NCBI GenBank assembly: GCA_946478975.1
Contig: CAMLEO010000127.1
Span: 1-18,238, forward strand
DNA from: an uncultured Steroidobacter sp.
GTDB taxonomy: Bacteria > Pseudomonadota > Gammaproteobacteria > Steroidobacterales > Steroidobacteraceae
DNA: 18,238 bases
Direction: 5' to 3'
Part shown: positions 1-7,380 of the stretch, in pieces
Layout: the number at the start of each line of letters is the position of its first letter
Numbering within the stretch: position 1 is the stretch's first letter
Made by a program: the position numbers and the translations under genes
Notes under the pieces: model-generated
Database searches by the model: none
What the model saw: only the letters and a program-made list of their open reading frames with translations
What the model was told of the DNA's origin: nothing

Positions 1-1
1 G

Positions 2-1879
2 GTGATCTCACGCCTGGTGTGGCTGCAGGTGGTGAAGTACGACTACTTCTCCGACCTGTCGCAGGGCAATCGAATTCGCATCGAGCCCGTGCCGCCGAAT
101 CGCGGCCTGATTCTGGATCGCAACGGCCTGCCGCTCGCGACCAACGCGCCTTCCTATCAATTGGAGCTGACGCGCGAAGACGTCCAGGACATCGACGCGA
201 CGCTGAACGGCATCGCCGAGCTCAACCTCATCGACAAAGCCGACATTCCGGCGCTCAAGAAAGATATCCGCGGCCGGCGCAGCTTCGATGCCGTGCCGAT
301 CAAGCTGCAGCTCACCGAAGAAGAGCTGGCTCGCTTCGCCGCGCGTCGTTATCAATTCCCCGGCGTCGAAATCCGTCCGCGTTTGACGCGTTATTACCCG
401 CTCGCCGAACGAGGCGTGCACGGCATTGGTTACGTCGGCGCGATCAGCGAAGACGACAAGAAGCGCCTGAATATGGACGACTACGCCGGCACCACGCTGA
501 CCGGCAAGAGCGGCGTCGAGTATTCATATGAGAACGAGCTGCACGGCCGCGCCGGCTACCAGCAATTGCTGGTGAACGCGCAGGGCCGCAGCGTCGAGCG
601 CATCGGCAACGAAGCGGCGAAGCTGGATCGCAAAGAGCCGGTAGCCGGCAACGATTTGTTTCTGACCATCGACATGAAGGTGCAGCAGATCGCCGAAGAG
701 GCGCTGCGTGGCCAACGCGCGTCGGCGGTGGCCATCGATCCGAACAACGGCGATGTGATCGCGTTCGTCAGCACGCCGGCCTTCGATCCCAATCTGTTCG
801 CGCGCGGCCTGACTCGTGCGCAATATCTCGCGCTCACTGAAGATCCGACGCGGCCGATGTTCGATCGCGCCTTGCGTGGCGTGTATCCGCCCGGCTCCAC
901 CGTCAAGCCGATGATGGCGCTGGCGGCACTGGAATACGGCATCGTCACGCCGGACAGCACGCGCTTCTGTCGTGGTTTGTATCGAATGCCCGGCGTCAGC
1001 CGCCCGTGGCGCGACTGGGAACATCGCGGCCATGGCACCGTCGACATGCGTAAAGCGATCGCCACTTCGTGCGACGTGTACTTCTACGACATGGCCAATC
1101 AAATGGGCGTGGATCGGATCCACGAGTACCTGTCGCAGTTCGGCATGGGCCAACTCACCGGCATCGACATTCCCGGTGAAAAATACGGCCTGCTGCCCTC
1201 CACCGACTGGAAGAAACGCACCTTCAAACGCAAGGAAGCGCAGATGTGGTTCCCCGGCGATACCATCAGTATCGGTATCGGCCAGGGCTACATGACGGCC
1301 ACGCCGCTGGAGCTGGCGCACGTCGCTGCAACCATTGCCGCTCGCGGCAAACGTTTCAAACCGAGGCTGGTGCGCGCGGTTCGGAATGTCACCACCGGTG
1401 AGGTCAAAGAGTTGCCACCCTCGGCGCTGCCGCCGGTGCATACGAAAGATCCCGGCGCATGGGAGTACGCGGTCGGCGGCATGTTCGACGTGGCGAATGC
1501 TCCGTACGGTACTGCTCGAAGCGCCATGCAGAACCCTTATTACAAGGCTGCGGGTAAGAGCGGCACGGCGCAGGTGTTCACGGTCGCGGCTGGCGAGAAG
1601 ATGCGCAAGGCAGGCGAACTGGCTGAGCATTTGCGCGATCACGCGTTGTTCATTTCATTCGCGCCGGTGGAGGCACCGCGCATCGCCGTCGCCATCGTCA
1701 TCGAGAATGCCCCCGGCGGCGGTTCCAAGTTCGCCGCGCCCGTCGCTCGTCGCATTCTCGATTCATATTTGCTGACGCCCGAACAGTTCGCCGACGAGGA
1801 AGCCAAGCGCAAAGCGAAGGCTGCCGCCCAACCGCCACCGCCGCCCGAACCGACGGTCCGCCCGGCCACCACCGAATGA
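2..1879 (+). CDS. mrdA: Penicillin-binding protein 2 (PBP2), 5' end cut by window edge
   Basis: Class B transpeptidase that cross-links peptidoglycan during cell elongation, partner of RodA in the periplasm. The reading frame is open from the first base. The visible start (GTG at 2) lies inside the N-terminal membrane anchor (ISRLVWLQVV), so the true start and cytoplasmic tail are outside the window. Visible: the pedestal/dimerisation region with RGLILDRNG near residue 35, then the transpeptidase domain with S299-T-V-K302 (acyl-ester serine), S356-C-D358 and K519-S-G-T522, all in the usual order and spacing. A proline-rich tail follows the enzyme domain, as in other PBP2s. The stop overlaps the Shine-Dalgarno region of rodA, so the two are co-transcribed. 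Identity is very secure; only the 5' end is missing. Confidence 0.97.
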   Translation: MISRLVWLQVVKYDYFSDLSQGNRIRIEPVPPNRGLILDRNGLPLATNAPSYQLELTREDVQDIDATLNGIAELNLIDKADIPALKKDIRGRRSFDAVPIKLQLTEEELARFAARRYQFPGVEIRPRLTRYYPLAERGVHGIGYVGAISEDDKKRLNMDDYAGTTLTGKSGVEYSYENELHGRAGYQQLLVNAQGRSVERIGNEAAKLDRKEPVAGNDLFLTIDMKVQQIAEEALRGQRASAVAIDPNNGDVIAFVSTPAFDPNLFARGLTRAQYLALTEDPTRPMFDRALRGVYPPGSTVKPMMALAALEYGIVTPDSTRFCRGLYRMPGVSRPWRDWEHRGHGTVDMRKAIATSCDVYFYDMANQMGVDRIHEYLSQFGMGQLTGIDIPGEKYGLLPSTDWKKRTFKRKEAQMWFPGDTISIGIGQGYMTATPLELAHVAATIAARGKRFKPRLVRAVRNVTTGEVKELPPSALPPVHTKDPGAWEYAVGGMFDVANAPYGTARSAMQNPYYKAAGKSGTAQVFTVAAGEKMRKAGELAEHLRDHALFISFAPVEAPRIAVAIVIENAPGGGSKFAAPVARRILDSYLLTPEQFADEEAKRKAKAAAQPPPPPEPTVRPATTE

Positions 1880-1886
1880 GGGCAGC

Positions 1887-3026
1887 ATGAGCCTCGACGC
1901 ACTCGATTCATCGCGCACTCAGCGAACGCTGACCAGCAGCGCGCAGTTGCTGCTGGCGTTGCATCTGGACGGGCCGCTGTTCATCGCGCTGTGCCTGGTC
2001 GGCGCAGTCGGCAGCATCGTGCTGTTCAGCGCCTCGGGCAGCAGCCTGCCCATGCTCGAAGCGCAGCTGGCTCGTTTCGCGCTGGGCCTGATCGCGATGA
2101 TCATGCTGGCGCAGGTCCCTCCCCGCATCATTCGTAACGCCGCGCCGGTCGCCTACCTGATCGGCCTGGTGCTGTTGCTGCTGGTGATGTTTCTTGGCGA
2201 CATTTCCATGGGCGCGCAGCGCTGGTTAGATTTGGGCTTCGTGCGCTTCCAGCCGTCGGAAATCATGAAGCTCGCCGTGCCGCTGGCGTGTGCGTGGTTC
2301 TTACACGAACGGCCGCTGCCGCCGAGCCTGACTTCGCTGCTGGTGCTGGGCCTGTCGATCGGCATTCCGACGCTGATCATCGCCGAGCAGCCGGACCTCG
2401 GCACGGCGTTGCTGGTCGCGGCAGGCGGCGGCATGGTCGTGCTGCTCGCGGGCCTGCAGCTCCGCTACATCCTCGCGGTGATTGGCTTGCTCGTGCCGGT
2501 CGCGTTCGTCGCGTGGCAGTTCCTGTTACATGATTATCAGAAACAGCGCGTACTCACATTCCTGGACCCGGAGAGCGATCCGCTCGGCTCGGGATATCAC
2601 ATCATTCAGTCGCAGATCGCGATCGGCTCCGGCGGGGTGTTCGGCAAGGGCTACCTCAACGGCAGCCAGGCGCAGCTGGAATTCCTGCCCGAGCGCTCCA
2701 CCGACTTCATTTTCGCGGTCGTCGGCGAGGAATGGGGCCTGATGGGACTGGTGACCGTGATACTGCTGTTCATGTTCGTGATCGGCCGATCGTTGTATTT
2801 GTCGGCCACGGCGCACGACACATTCTCGCGCCTCGCCTCCGGCAGCCTCGCGCTGACGTTCTGCGTGTATGTGTTCGTCAACACCGGCATGGTCACGGGT
2901 TTGATGCCGGTGGTGGGCGTGCCGCTGCCGTTCGTCAGCTACGGCGGCACGGCGATGGTGACCCTCATGGCGGGTTTCGGTATTCTCATGTCCTTGTGCG
3001 CCAAGCGGAAACTCGTTAGCCGATGA
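1887..3026 (+). CDS. rodA: RodA, SEDS-family peptidoglycan glycosyltransferase
   Basis: Polytopic inner-membrane enzyme that polymerises lipid II into glycan strands for rod-shaped elongation, working with PBP2. The 379-residue length is normal for RodA. Family signatures are visible: GAQRWLDLG near 109-117, RFQPSEIMKL at 120-129, EQPDLGTALL at 167-176, the long periplasmic loop with FLPERSTDFIFAVVGEE (266-282), and PLPFVSYGG near 347-354. D273 in that loop aligns with the essential aspartate of E. coli RodA (D262). About ten hydrophobic segments are seen. The ATG at 1887 follows GAGGG 7 bases after the mrdA stop. The stop TGA overlaps the mltB start (ATGA), which suggests translational coupling. 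FtsW is the alternative, but the mrdA neighbour argues for RodA. Confidence 0.97.
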   Translation: MSLDALDSSRTQRTLTSSAQLLLALHLDGPLFIALCLVGAVGSIVLFSASGSSLPMLEAQLARFALGLIAMIMLAQVPPRIIRNAAPVAYLIGLVLLLLVMFLGDISMGAQRWLDLGFVRFQPSEIMKLAVPLACAWFLHERPLPPSLTSLLVLGLSIGIPTLIIAEQPDLGTALLVAAGGGMVVLLAGLQLRYILAVIGLLVPVAFVAWQFLLHDYQKQRVLTFLDPESDPLGSGYHIIQSQIAIGSGGVFGKGYLNGSQAQLEFLPERSTDFIFAVVGEEWGLMGLVTVILLFMFVIGRSLYLSATAHDTFSRLASGSLALTFCVYVFVNTGMVTGLMPVVGVPLPFVSYGGTAMVTLMAGFGILMSLCAKRKLVSR

Positions 3027-4012
3027 TCAGATTGTTGCCGCTGGTGGCGATGTCCGCCGTCACCTCAGCAGCGAGCTCGGCGCTCGCCTTCGACATCAAA
3101 CGACCCGAAGTCCGTTCGTTCATCGACGATATGTCGCAGGAACACGGCTTCGACAAGCCCAAGCTCGAAGCGCTGCTCAAGAGCGCGGAAACCAAACAGC
3201 CGATTCTCGATGCGATCAGCAAGCCGGCGGAGCGCGTCATTCCCTGGCACGAATACCGCGATCGTTTCCTCACCGAAAAGCGCATCAACCAGGGCGCTGA
3301 TTTCTGGCTCGCGCACGGCGAGAAGCTGAAGCAGATCCCCGATCCGCAGCTCGCCGACGTCGTGGTCGGCATTCTCGGCGTGGAAACGTCGTACGGCCGC
3401 ATCACCGGTCGATACAAAGTGCTCGATGCGCTGGTTACGCTCGGCTTCGACTATCCGCCTCGTGGCGAATTCTTTCTGGGCGAGCTCAAAGAGTTCCTGT
3501 TGTTGTCGCGCGAGGAACAGGTCGATCCGTCGAGCGTGCTCGGCTCGTACGCCGGCGCGATGGGCGCGGCGCAGTTCATTTCTTCGAGCTATCGCAAGTG
3601 GGCGGTCGATGGCGACGGCGACGGCCATCGCGATCTGTGGCACAGCTGGGACGACGTGATCGGCTCGGTCGCGAATTATCTGGGCGAGCACGGCTGGGTG
3701 AACGGTCAACCGGTCATCGTCGACGCGACCTCGAGCAAGGGCGCCGTGGACCAGAACCAGTTCGACCTCAAGCTCGCGCTGAATGAAACGGTGAAATCGC
3801 TGCGGGACAAGGGCATCGAGTTCGAAACCGAGCTGCCGCCGGACACGCCCGCGATGCTGATCGTGAGCCAGGGCAAGGACGGGCCGCTGTATCGCGTCGG
3901 CTTCAACAACTTCTACGTCATCACCCGCTATAACCGCAGCCCGATGTATGCGATGGCGGTGCACGACCTCGGCGAGGCGATCCAGAACTACATGAGGGAT
4001 ACGGAACGATGA
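3023..4012 (+). CDS. mltB: Membrane-bound lytic murein transglycosylase B family (MltB/SltB), probably soluble
   Basis: Cleaves the MurNAc-GlcNAc bond with formation of 1,6-anhydroMurNAc, opening the wall for growth. The 329 residues carry the MltB (GH103) signature: GILGVETSYGRITGRYKVLDAL (117-136) with catalytic Glu121, then SYAGAMGAAQFISSSY (175-190). An acidic EF-hand-like loop, DGDGDGHRD (196-204), corresponds to the Ca-binding loop of E. coli MltB/Slt35. The N-terminus is a signal peptide ending near SALA|FD (22/23). There is no lipobox cysteine, so this version is predicted periplasmic rather than lipid-anchored, like SltB1 at the same locus in Pseudomonas. It overlaps rodA and rlpA by four bases on each side (ATGA), placing it firmly in the elongation operon. 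Confidence 0.95.
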   Translation: MIRLLPLVAMSAVTSAASSALAFDIKRPEVRSFIDDMSQEHGFDKPKLEALLKSAETKQPILDAISKPAERVIPWHEYRDRFLTEKRINQGADFWLAHGEKLKQIPDPQLADVVVGILGVETSYGRITGRYKVLDALVTLGFDYPPRGEFFLGELKEFLLLSREEQVDPSSVLGSYAGAMGAAQFISSSYRKWAVDGDGDGHRDLWHSWDDVIGSVANYLGEHGWVNGQPVIVDATSSKGAVDQNQFDLKLALNETVKSLRDKGIEFETELPPDTPAMLIVSQGKDGPLYRVGFNNFYVITRYNRSPMYAMAVHDLGEAIQNYMRDTER

Positions 4013-4812
4013 AGCAGATCGTCGTTCTGCTCGCGCTGGCGCTGCTGGTCGCCGGCTGCGTCAGCTCACCGCCGATCCGCACTCCTTCCCACCCGACGCC
4101 GACCTTGCCGCCGCCGGAACCGATTCCGGCGGACATCGAGAAGATTCCCGAGCCGGTGCCTCGCAGCGAGCCCAAATCGGCCCGCGGCAACCCGCCGTTT
4201 TATGACGTGCTCGGCAAGCGCTATTTCGTGCTCTCCAATGCCGAGGGTTACCTGGAACGCGGGGTCGCGTCCTGGTACGGTCCCGGCTTTCACGCCGCCA
4301 GCACCTCGAACGGCGAACGGTACGATATGTATGCGATGACGGCAGCGCATAAGACCTTGCCGCTGCCGGCGTATGTACAAGTCACCAACCTTCGCAACGG
4401 CAAGCACGTGATCGTGCGCGTCAATGATCGCGGGCCGTTCAAGGAAGGCCGCATCATCGACCTTTCCTACAGCGCCGCTGCCAAGCTGGACATGCTCAAG
4501 GAAGGGACCACCTTCGTCGAAGTGCGCGCGCTGAACCCGGTGGAAAAGGCTTCGCCGCCGCCGCCGGCGACGCCCACGTCCGACTTGTACGTACAGGCTG
4601 GGGCGTTTGCGACCGAGGCGAATGCGGCACGGCTGCTCGGTCAACTGCGGGCCAAAGGCGTCTCCGATGCGTTCGTGCGAGAGGACCAGGTCGACGGCAA
4701 GACGTTTTACCGCGTGCGCGTCGGCCCGATTCCAAATGTGAACGAGTTCGACAAGGTCGTGAAAAGATTGCGCTCGCTCGGCCTCGCCGACGCACGGCTG
4801 GCAGTGAATTAG
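4009..4812 (+). CDS. rlpA: RlpA, septal/peptidoglycan lytic transglycosylase lipoprotein with SPOR domain
   Basis: Outer-membrane lipoprotein that cuts glycan strands lacking stem peptides. The signal peptide ends in the lipobox LVAGC with lipidated Cys17. A proline-rich linker (about 20-60) precedes the double-psi beta-barrel RlpA domain (about 84-174: GVASWYGPGFH, TAAHKTLPLP, VRVNDRGPF). E103, H114 and D140 have the same spacing (11 and 37) as the catalytic residues reported for Pseudomonas aeruginosa RlpA, so activity is expected. A second linker leads to a C-terminal SPOR domain (about 191-267: DLYVQAGAF, YRVRVGPI) that binds denuded glycan at division sites. Length is 267 residues. The start ATG overlaps the mltB stop. 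Confidence 0.96.
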   Translation: MKQIVVLLALALLVAGCVSSPPIRTPSHPTPTLPPPEPIPADIEKIPEPVPRSEPKSARGNPPFYDVLGKRYFVLSNAEGYLERGVASWYGPGFHAASTSNGERYDMYAMTAAHKTLPLPAYVQVTNLRNGKHVIVRVNDRGPFKEGRIIDLSYSAAAKLDMLKEGTTFVEVRALNPVEKASPPPPATPTSDLYVQAGAFATEANAARLLGQLRAKGVSDAFVREDQVDGKTFYRVRVGPIPNVNEFDKVVKRLRSLGLADARLAVN

Positions 4813-4827
4813 GCACATGGATGTGCC
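4812..4827. repeat. Perfect inverted repeat at the rlpA stop codon
   Basis: GGCACAT-GG-ATGTGCC is a perfect 7-bp dyad beginning on the last base of the rlpA stop, in the 93-bp rlpA-dacA gap. As RNA it would form a 6-bp stem with a TGGA loop. No T-run follows, so it is not a standard terminator. It could be an operator, an RNA-processing hairpin or chance. The rest of the gap up to 4893 shows no further structure. Confidence 0.4.
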
Positions 4828-4893
4828 CGCCGCCGCAGGCGCGCACATTTATATGGCGCCACAATTCATCTCTTTTCTGATGCGCTGAATGGG

Positions 4894-4899
4894 TAGAAT
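4894..4899 (+). promoter_or_regulatory. -10-like hexamer for dacA with possible leaderless start
   Basis: TAGAAT matches five of six bases of the sigma-70 -10 consensus and lies exactly six bases before the dacA ATG. Transcription would therefore start at or next to the start codon. No Shine-Dalgarno sequence precedes the ATG and the -35 region is poor, so this rests on the -10 and spacing alone. The same arrangement occurs at lipA. Confidence 0.35.
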
Positions 4900-4905
4900 T
4901 CACGC

Positions 4906-6153
4906 ATGTACACACACCTGAAGCATCCTCAACTCATCTCGCTCGCCGCGTCGCTGGCGATGGCTTTGTCTCTTGTCGCGTGCTCGAAATCCGAGCCCGA
5001 GGCCAACGCGGCGCCGGAGCGCACTGTGGCCGCTCCGCTGCCCGACGTCGCGACCGCCGCGAATGCATCGGGCATCAAGCCGCCGCCGATTCCTGCTCCG
5101 CCGCAGGTGCAGGCTCGCGGCTACATCCTGCTCGATTACACGAGCAATCAACCGCTGGCCGCCAGCAATGAAAACGAGCGGCTCGAACCGGCTAGCCTGA
5201 CCAAGCTGATGTCGGCGTACGCGGTGTTTCATGCACTCAAGGACGGCCGCATCAAGATGACCGACCTGGTGACGATCAGCCCGCACGCGCGCGATCAGGA
5301 CGGCTCGCGCATGTTCGTGGACGTCGGCACGCAGGTGAGCGTCGAAAACCTGATTCAAGGCATGATCGTGCAGTCGGGCAACGACGCGACCGTTGCGCTC
5401 GGCGAGTACGTTGCCGGCAGCGAGCCGGTGTTCGTCGATCTGATGAATCAATACGCGCAGCAGCTCGGCATGGTGAGCACGCATTTTCAGAACGGCGCGG
5501 GCATGCCGAACCCCGAGCACTACTCGACGGCGCGAGACATGGCGGTGCTGGCGCGAGCGCTCATTCATGACTACCCCGAGTACTACAAGTTTTATTCACA
5601 GCGCTCGTTCACCTGGAACAAGATCACGCAGCCGAATCGCAACGGCCTGCTCGATCGCGATCCCACGGTCGACGGCTTGAAGACCGGTCACACCGAGTCG
5701 GCGGGTTACTGCCTGGTGTCGTCGGCGATGCGCAATGGCATGCGCCTGGTGTCCGTCGTGATGGGCACGCCTTCGGTGCGTGCGCGTGAGGACGCGAGCT
5801 CCGCGCTGCTCAACTACGGCTTCAACTTCTATCAAACGCGCAAGCTGTACGCGAACAAGGCGCCGGTGATGACGGTGAAGGTATGGAAAGGCGCGGCGGA
5901 TGAAGTGGCGCTCGGCGTCACTCAGGATATTTACACCACGCTGCCGCGCGGCCAGGAAAATCTGCTGAGTGCAGCAGCCGATGTGGCGGATCCGTTGTTT
6001 GCGCCGCTCAGCACCGCCAAGCCAGCCGGTCAGCTGCGCATCACGCTCGGCGACAAAGTGATCGGCACGTATCCGCTGTATCCGACCAAGGAAGTGCCCG
6101 AAGCCGGCTTCTTCGGCCGCCTCACGGACGACGTCAAACTCTGGATGAAGTGA
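4906..6153 (+). CDS. dacA: D-alanyl-D-alanine carboxypeptidase (PBP5/6 family), predicted lipoprotein
   Basis: Removes the terminal D-Ala from pentapeptide stems in the periplasm, controlling cross-linking. Serine-penicillin-recognising motifs are complete: S97-L-T-K100, S157-G-N159 and K259-T-G261, together with the family stretch HYSTARDMAVLARALI (205-220). Residues about 310-395 form the usual C-terminal beta-domain, and the last 15 residues (GFFGRLTDDVKLWMK) look like the amphipathic membrane helix of PBP5. The N-terminus is unusual: LSLVAC (21-26) is a good lipobox with Cys26 followed by Ser, then a 40-residue Ala/Pro-rich linker. The enzyme may therefore be lipid-anchored. The 415-residue length is slightly above the usual 380-400 because of that linker. 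Seven bases separate it from the aminotransferase gene. Confidence 0.95.
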   Translation: MYTHLKHPQLISLAASLAMALSLVACSKSEPEANAAPERTVAAPLPDVATAANASGIKPPPIPAPPQVQARGYILLDYTSNQPLAASNENERLEPASLTKLMSAYAVFHALKDGRIKMTDLVTISPHARDQDGSRMFVDVGTQVSVENLIQGMIVQSGNDATVALGEYVAGSEPVFVDLMNQYAQQLGMVSTHFQNGAGMPNPEHYSTARDMAVLARALIHDYPEYYKFYSQRSFTWNKITQPNRNGLLDRDPTVDGLKTGHTESAGYCLVSSAMRNGMRLVSVVMGTPSVRAREDASSALLNYGFNFYQTRKLYANKAPVMTVKVWKGAADEVALGVTQDIYTTLPRGQENLLSAAADVADPLFAPLSTAKPAGQLRITLGDKVIGTYPLYPTKEVPEAGFFGRLTDDVKLWMK

Positions 6154-6160
6154 TCGCTCC

Positions 6161-7018
6161 ATGGCTGAACCGCTGCCGAAGAGCTATCTGAATGTCGAAT
6201 ACGTAGCACTGCGCGAGGCTCGCATCTCGCCGCTCGATCGTGGCTTTTTGTTCGGCGACAGCGTCTACGAAGTGGTGCCGGTGTTCGCCGGCCGAATGTT
6301 TCTATTCCAGGAACATTTCGACCGCTTGGCGCGCCGCCTGGGTGAGATTCGCATCCAGAACCCGCACGACGACGCGGGCTGGCTCGCAATCATCGAGCAT
6401 CTGATCGCCCGCAACGGCGGCGGCGACATGTATGTTTACGTGCAGGTCAGCCGCGGCATGGAGTACGGGCGCAATCACGCCTTTCCGGTTCCGGCCGTCA
6501 AACCCAGTGTGTTTGCCATGTGCTCGCCGCTGCCGGTGTTCACCGAGGCGCAGCGTACGAATGGGCTGTCGGCGATCACGGTGGAAGATTTCCGCTGGGG
6601 CCGATGTGACATCAAGTCGACTGCGCTGCTCGCGAACGTGCTGATGAAACAGCAGGCGGCCGATGCAGGTGCGAACGAGGCCATCATCGTTCGCGACGGC
6701 GAAGTGCTGGAAGGCTCCTCGACCAGTGTGTTCGTTGTAAAAAACGGCGTGGTGGCGACGCCGCCGAACAGCCATCGCATCCTGCCGGGCACCACTCGCG
6801 ACGCCGCGGTGGCCATCGCAAAAGAGCGTGTGAAAGTGGAGATCCGCAAGATCACGCTCGATGAGCTGCGCAACGCCGACGAGGTGTGGATTTCAGCAGC
6901 GACCCGCGATGTGCTGCCGATCACCCGCGTGGATGGCGCTGCCATCGGCAATGGACGGCCCGGGCCGGTGTGGACCCAGGTCAGCCAGGGCTTCGTGAGC
7001 GTCCGCCAGCGGGCTTGA
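6161..7018 (+). CDS. dat: D-amino acid aminotransferase (class IV PLP-dependent)
   Basis: Transfers amino groups between D-amino acids and 2-oxo acids, for example D-Ala plus 2-oxoglutarate to D-Glu plus pyruvate, in the cytoplasm. The 285-residue length is typical. Class IV fold-type features are visible: LDRGFLFGDSVYEVVPVF (25-42), SRGMEYGRNHAFP (97-109), Lys152 in DIKSTALLANVL as the PLP Schiff-base lysine, Glu184 in EVLEGSSTSVFVV, and ILPGTTRDA (207-215) for phosphate binding. Branched-chain aminotransferase and 4-amino-4-deoxychorismate lyase are related alternatives. The SRG...RNHAFP motif and the position directly after dacA favour the D-amino-acid enzyme, which could recycle D-Ala released by the carboxypeptidase or supply D-Glu. 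It is co-transcribed with dacA. Confidence 0.88.
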   Translation: MAEPLPKSYLNVEYVALREARISPLDRGFLFGDSVYEVVPVFAGRMFLFQEHFDRLARRLGEIRIQNPHDDAGWLAIIEHLIARNGGGDMYVYVQVSRGMEYGRNHAFPVPAVKPSVFAMCSPLPVFTEAQRTNGLSAITVEDFRWGRCDIKSTALLANVLMKQQAADAGANEAIIVRDGEVLEGSSTSVFVVKNGVVATPPNSHRILPGTTRDAAVAIAKERVKVEIRKITLDELRNADEVWISAATRDVLPITRVDGAAIGNGRPGPVWTQVSQGFVSVRQRA

Positions 7019-7049
7019 TTTGCCGGCGCCAACACCGCATATCTGCGCG

Positions 7050-7319
7050 ATGACCAAAGCCTCCGACACCCTGTTCGAGTTCCCCTGCGACTTTCCGCTG
7101 AAGGTCATGGGCCGGCACACCAACGACTTCCGCAGCATCGTGCTGGGCATCGTGCAGAAGCACGCCGGGCCGGTCCTGCCGCACAACATCGAGGAGCGGC
7201 CCAGCCGCGACGGCACCTACCTGAGCCTGACCTGCACGTTCAGCGCGCAGAGCAAGCAGCAGCTCGACGACCTGTATCGCGAGCTGACGGCGCACGAACG
7301 GGTGATGGTGGTCCTGTAA
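7050..7319 (+). CDS. ybeD: YbeD, DUF493 family small regulatory-like protein
   Basis: Small cytoplasmic protein of unknown biochemical role with an ACT-like ferredoxin fold. It is conserved between dacA and lipB in many gammaproteobacteria. The 89-residue product matches the family pattern: LFEFPCDFPLKVMGRHTNDF near the start, GTYLSLTCTFSAQSKQQLDDLYREL in the second half, and a C-terminal VMVVL. The ATG at 7050 is chosen because it gives the family length (E. coli YbeD has 87 residues). A TTG at 7020 would add ten residues with no similarity. No clear Shine-Dalgarno is present, and coupling to the upstream gene (31-bp gap) is likely. It is the last gene of the + strand operon. Confidence 0.9.
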   Translation: MTKASDTLFEFPCDFPLKVMGRHTNDFRSIVLGIVQKHAGPVLPHNIEERPSRDGTYLSLTCTFSAQSKQQLDDLYRELTAHERVMVVL

Positions 7320-7328
7320 TCGAGCTGA

Positions 7329-7355
7329 GGTGACGTGCCCCAGCGGCACGTCACC
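7329..7355. terminator. Perfect 11-bp hairpin between convergent ybeD and the EF-G gene
   Basis: GGTGACGTGCC, loop CCAGC, GGCACGTCACC: an 11-bp perfect stem placed 9 bases after the ybeD stop and 26 bases from the stop of the convergent EF-G gene. A stem-loop here probably ends transcription in both directions. Neither side has a proper T-run, so it may also act as an mRNA 3'-end stabiliser working with Rho. Confidence 0.65.
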
Positions 7356-7380
7356 CTGCTCCATTTCCCGATCCAGCGCT

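Noticed and set aside
524..1642. 372-codon open frame antisense to mrdA
   Set aside because: Shadow of a highly conserved PBP2 gene, with no ribosome site or domain features.
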